From: Accumulibacter sp.
GTDB taxonomy: Bacteria > Pseudomonadota > Gammaproteobacteria > Burkholderiales > Rhodocyclaceae
Reading direction: 5' to 3'
Length of the DNA: 44,677 nt
Assembly (NCBI RefSeq): GCF_029255285.1
Contig: NZ_JAPUVI010000067.1
Coordinates: forward strand, 1-44,677
Numbering within the stretch: position 1 is the first letter of the stretch; each line of letters starts with the position of its first letter. Shown here one piece after another: positions 44,482-44,677 of this stretch. The translations under genes were made by a program, and so were the position numbers. The notes beneath the pieces are model-generated. The model was not told the origin of the DNA, made no database searches, and saw only the letters and a program-made list of their open reading frames with translations.

Positions 44482-44677
44482 TCATGCTGCCAATGGCATA
44501 CTTCGGGTGCCTTTCGGGAGGGTCTCTGGTTTGCGCTCGGGGTTAAGGGTGGCCGCGGGTGCGGGCGTCCAGTGACGGGTGTGGCGGCTCCAACGCGCTG
44601 GGTTGGCTTGGCGAGCGGCCCGGTAGAGTTGATCGCGAGCCGCCAGGATGGCGATGTCGTGACCGGAGTGGCGTTGC
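44482..44677 (-). CDS. IS3-family transposase OrfB, C-terminal end (runs off window)
   Basis: The last 65 codons of an integrase-type (DDE) transposase of an IS3-family element; the rest lies beyond base 44677. The tail reads HSGHDIAILAARDQLYRAAR, then ARWSRHTRHW, then LNPERKPETLP, which is the characteristic end of IS2/IS51-type OrfB proteins (a short segment of tyrosine/arginine-rich residues, RW, RxW and LNPER). The stop is TGA at 44484-44482. About 25 bases further, TGTCAAGCTAG at 44458-44468 may be the element's terminal repeat. The catalytic residues are not in the window, so activity cannot be judged. Confidence 0.8.
   Translation of the reverse strand, partial: QRHSGHDIAILAARDQLYRAARQANPARWSRHTRHWTPAPAATLNPERKPETLPKGTRSMPLAA

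Overview
This window is a GC-rich chromosomal stretch from a betaproteobacterium, most likely a Rhodocyclales-type organism (inferred; Accumulibacter/Dechloromonas/Azoarcus relatives come to mind). The basis is the CNP1-like lipid-era gene next to rppH, the block mltG-tmk-holB-pilZ-tatD, a Coq7-type ubiquinone hydroxylase, a subclass-II Fpr beside a LysR regulator, and aerobic phenylacetate genes. About 46 genes are supported; most are ordinary housekeeping or catabolic genes, packed tightly with many ATGA or TGATG start-stop overlaps.

Left part (1-6150): the 5' end of urtA (urea ABC transporter), then a phenylacetate accessory set: paaI (thioesterase, minus), paaX (repressor) and paaY (gamma-carbonic-anhydrase-like thioesterase), followed 4 bp later by the tail-specific protease prc. 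The ring-cleavage paa genes are not in the window. 6151-20162 holds an alpha/beta hydrolase, a DEDDh exonuclease fused to a UvrC-like module with a worn-out GIY-YIG site, an ankyrin protein, and the replication/envelope block tatD-pilZ-holB-tmk-mltG, divergent from ygfZ and an NRDE gene. Next come tadA with an L,D-transpeptidase-fold gene, a lone cyclic-nucleotide-binding domain, a stand-alone CZB zinc sensor, an RpfG-like HD-GYP response regulator, and a LysR/fpr divergent pair.

Middle part (20266-32330): ettA; then a long minus-strand run etfB-etfA-(CbiM-like)-(FimV-like)-acyl-CoA dehydrogenase-thioesterase-acetoacetyl-CoA synthetase, which reads as an acyl-CoA/ketone-body utilisation unit with electron transfer flavoprotein. 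It is divergent from a TetR regulator, and two matching palindromes exactly two helical turns apart sit in the shared promoter region. glpK follows tetR.

Right part (32536-44677): an MFS transporter, a VOC protein, a CcsA-like membrane protein divergent from ffh, a lytic transglycosylase, proS, rppH, a CNP1-like gene, coq7 and osmC. The most unusual stretch is 41883-44677. It holds an AT-rich island with phased A-tracts, a near-consensus sigma-70 promoter and an intrinsic terminator about 110 nt further on, defining a candidate small RNA (or attenuated leader) with a long C/U-rich anti-Shine-Dalgarno tract. Downstream are an ECF sigma factor and a ChrR-like double-cupin protein that lacks the usual zinc anti-sigma motif. 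The window ends in insertion-sequence material: an IS5-type terminal repeat sitting on a TTAG target directly at the cupin stop codon, then the 3' end of an IS3-family transposase.
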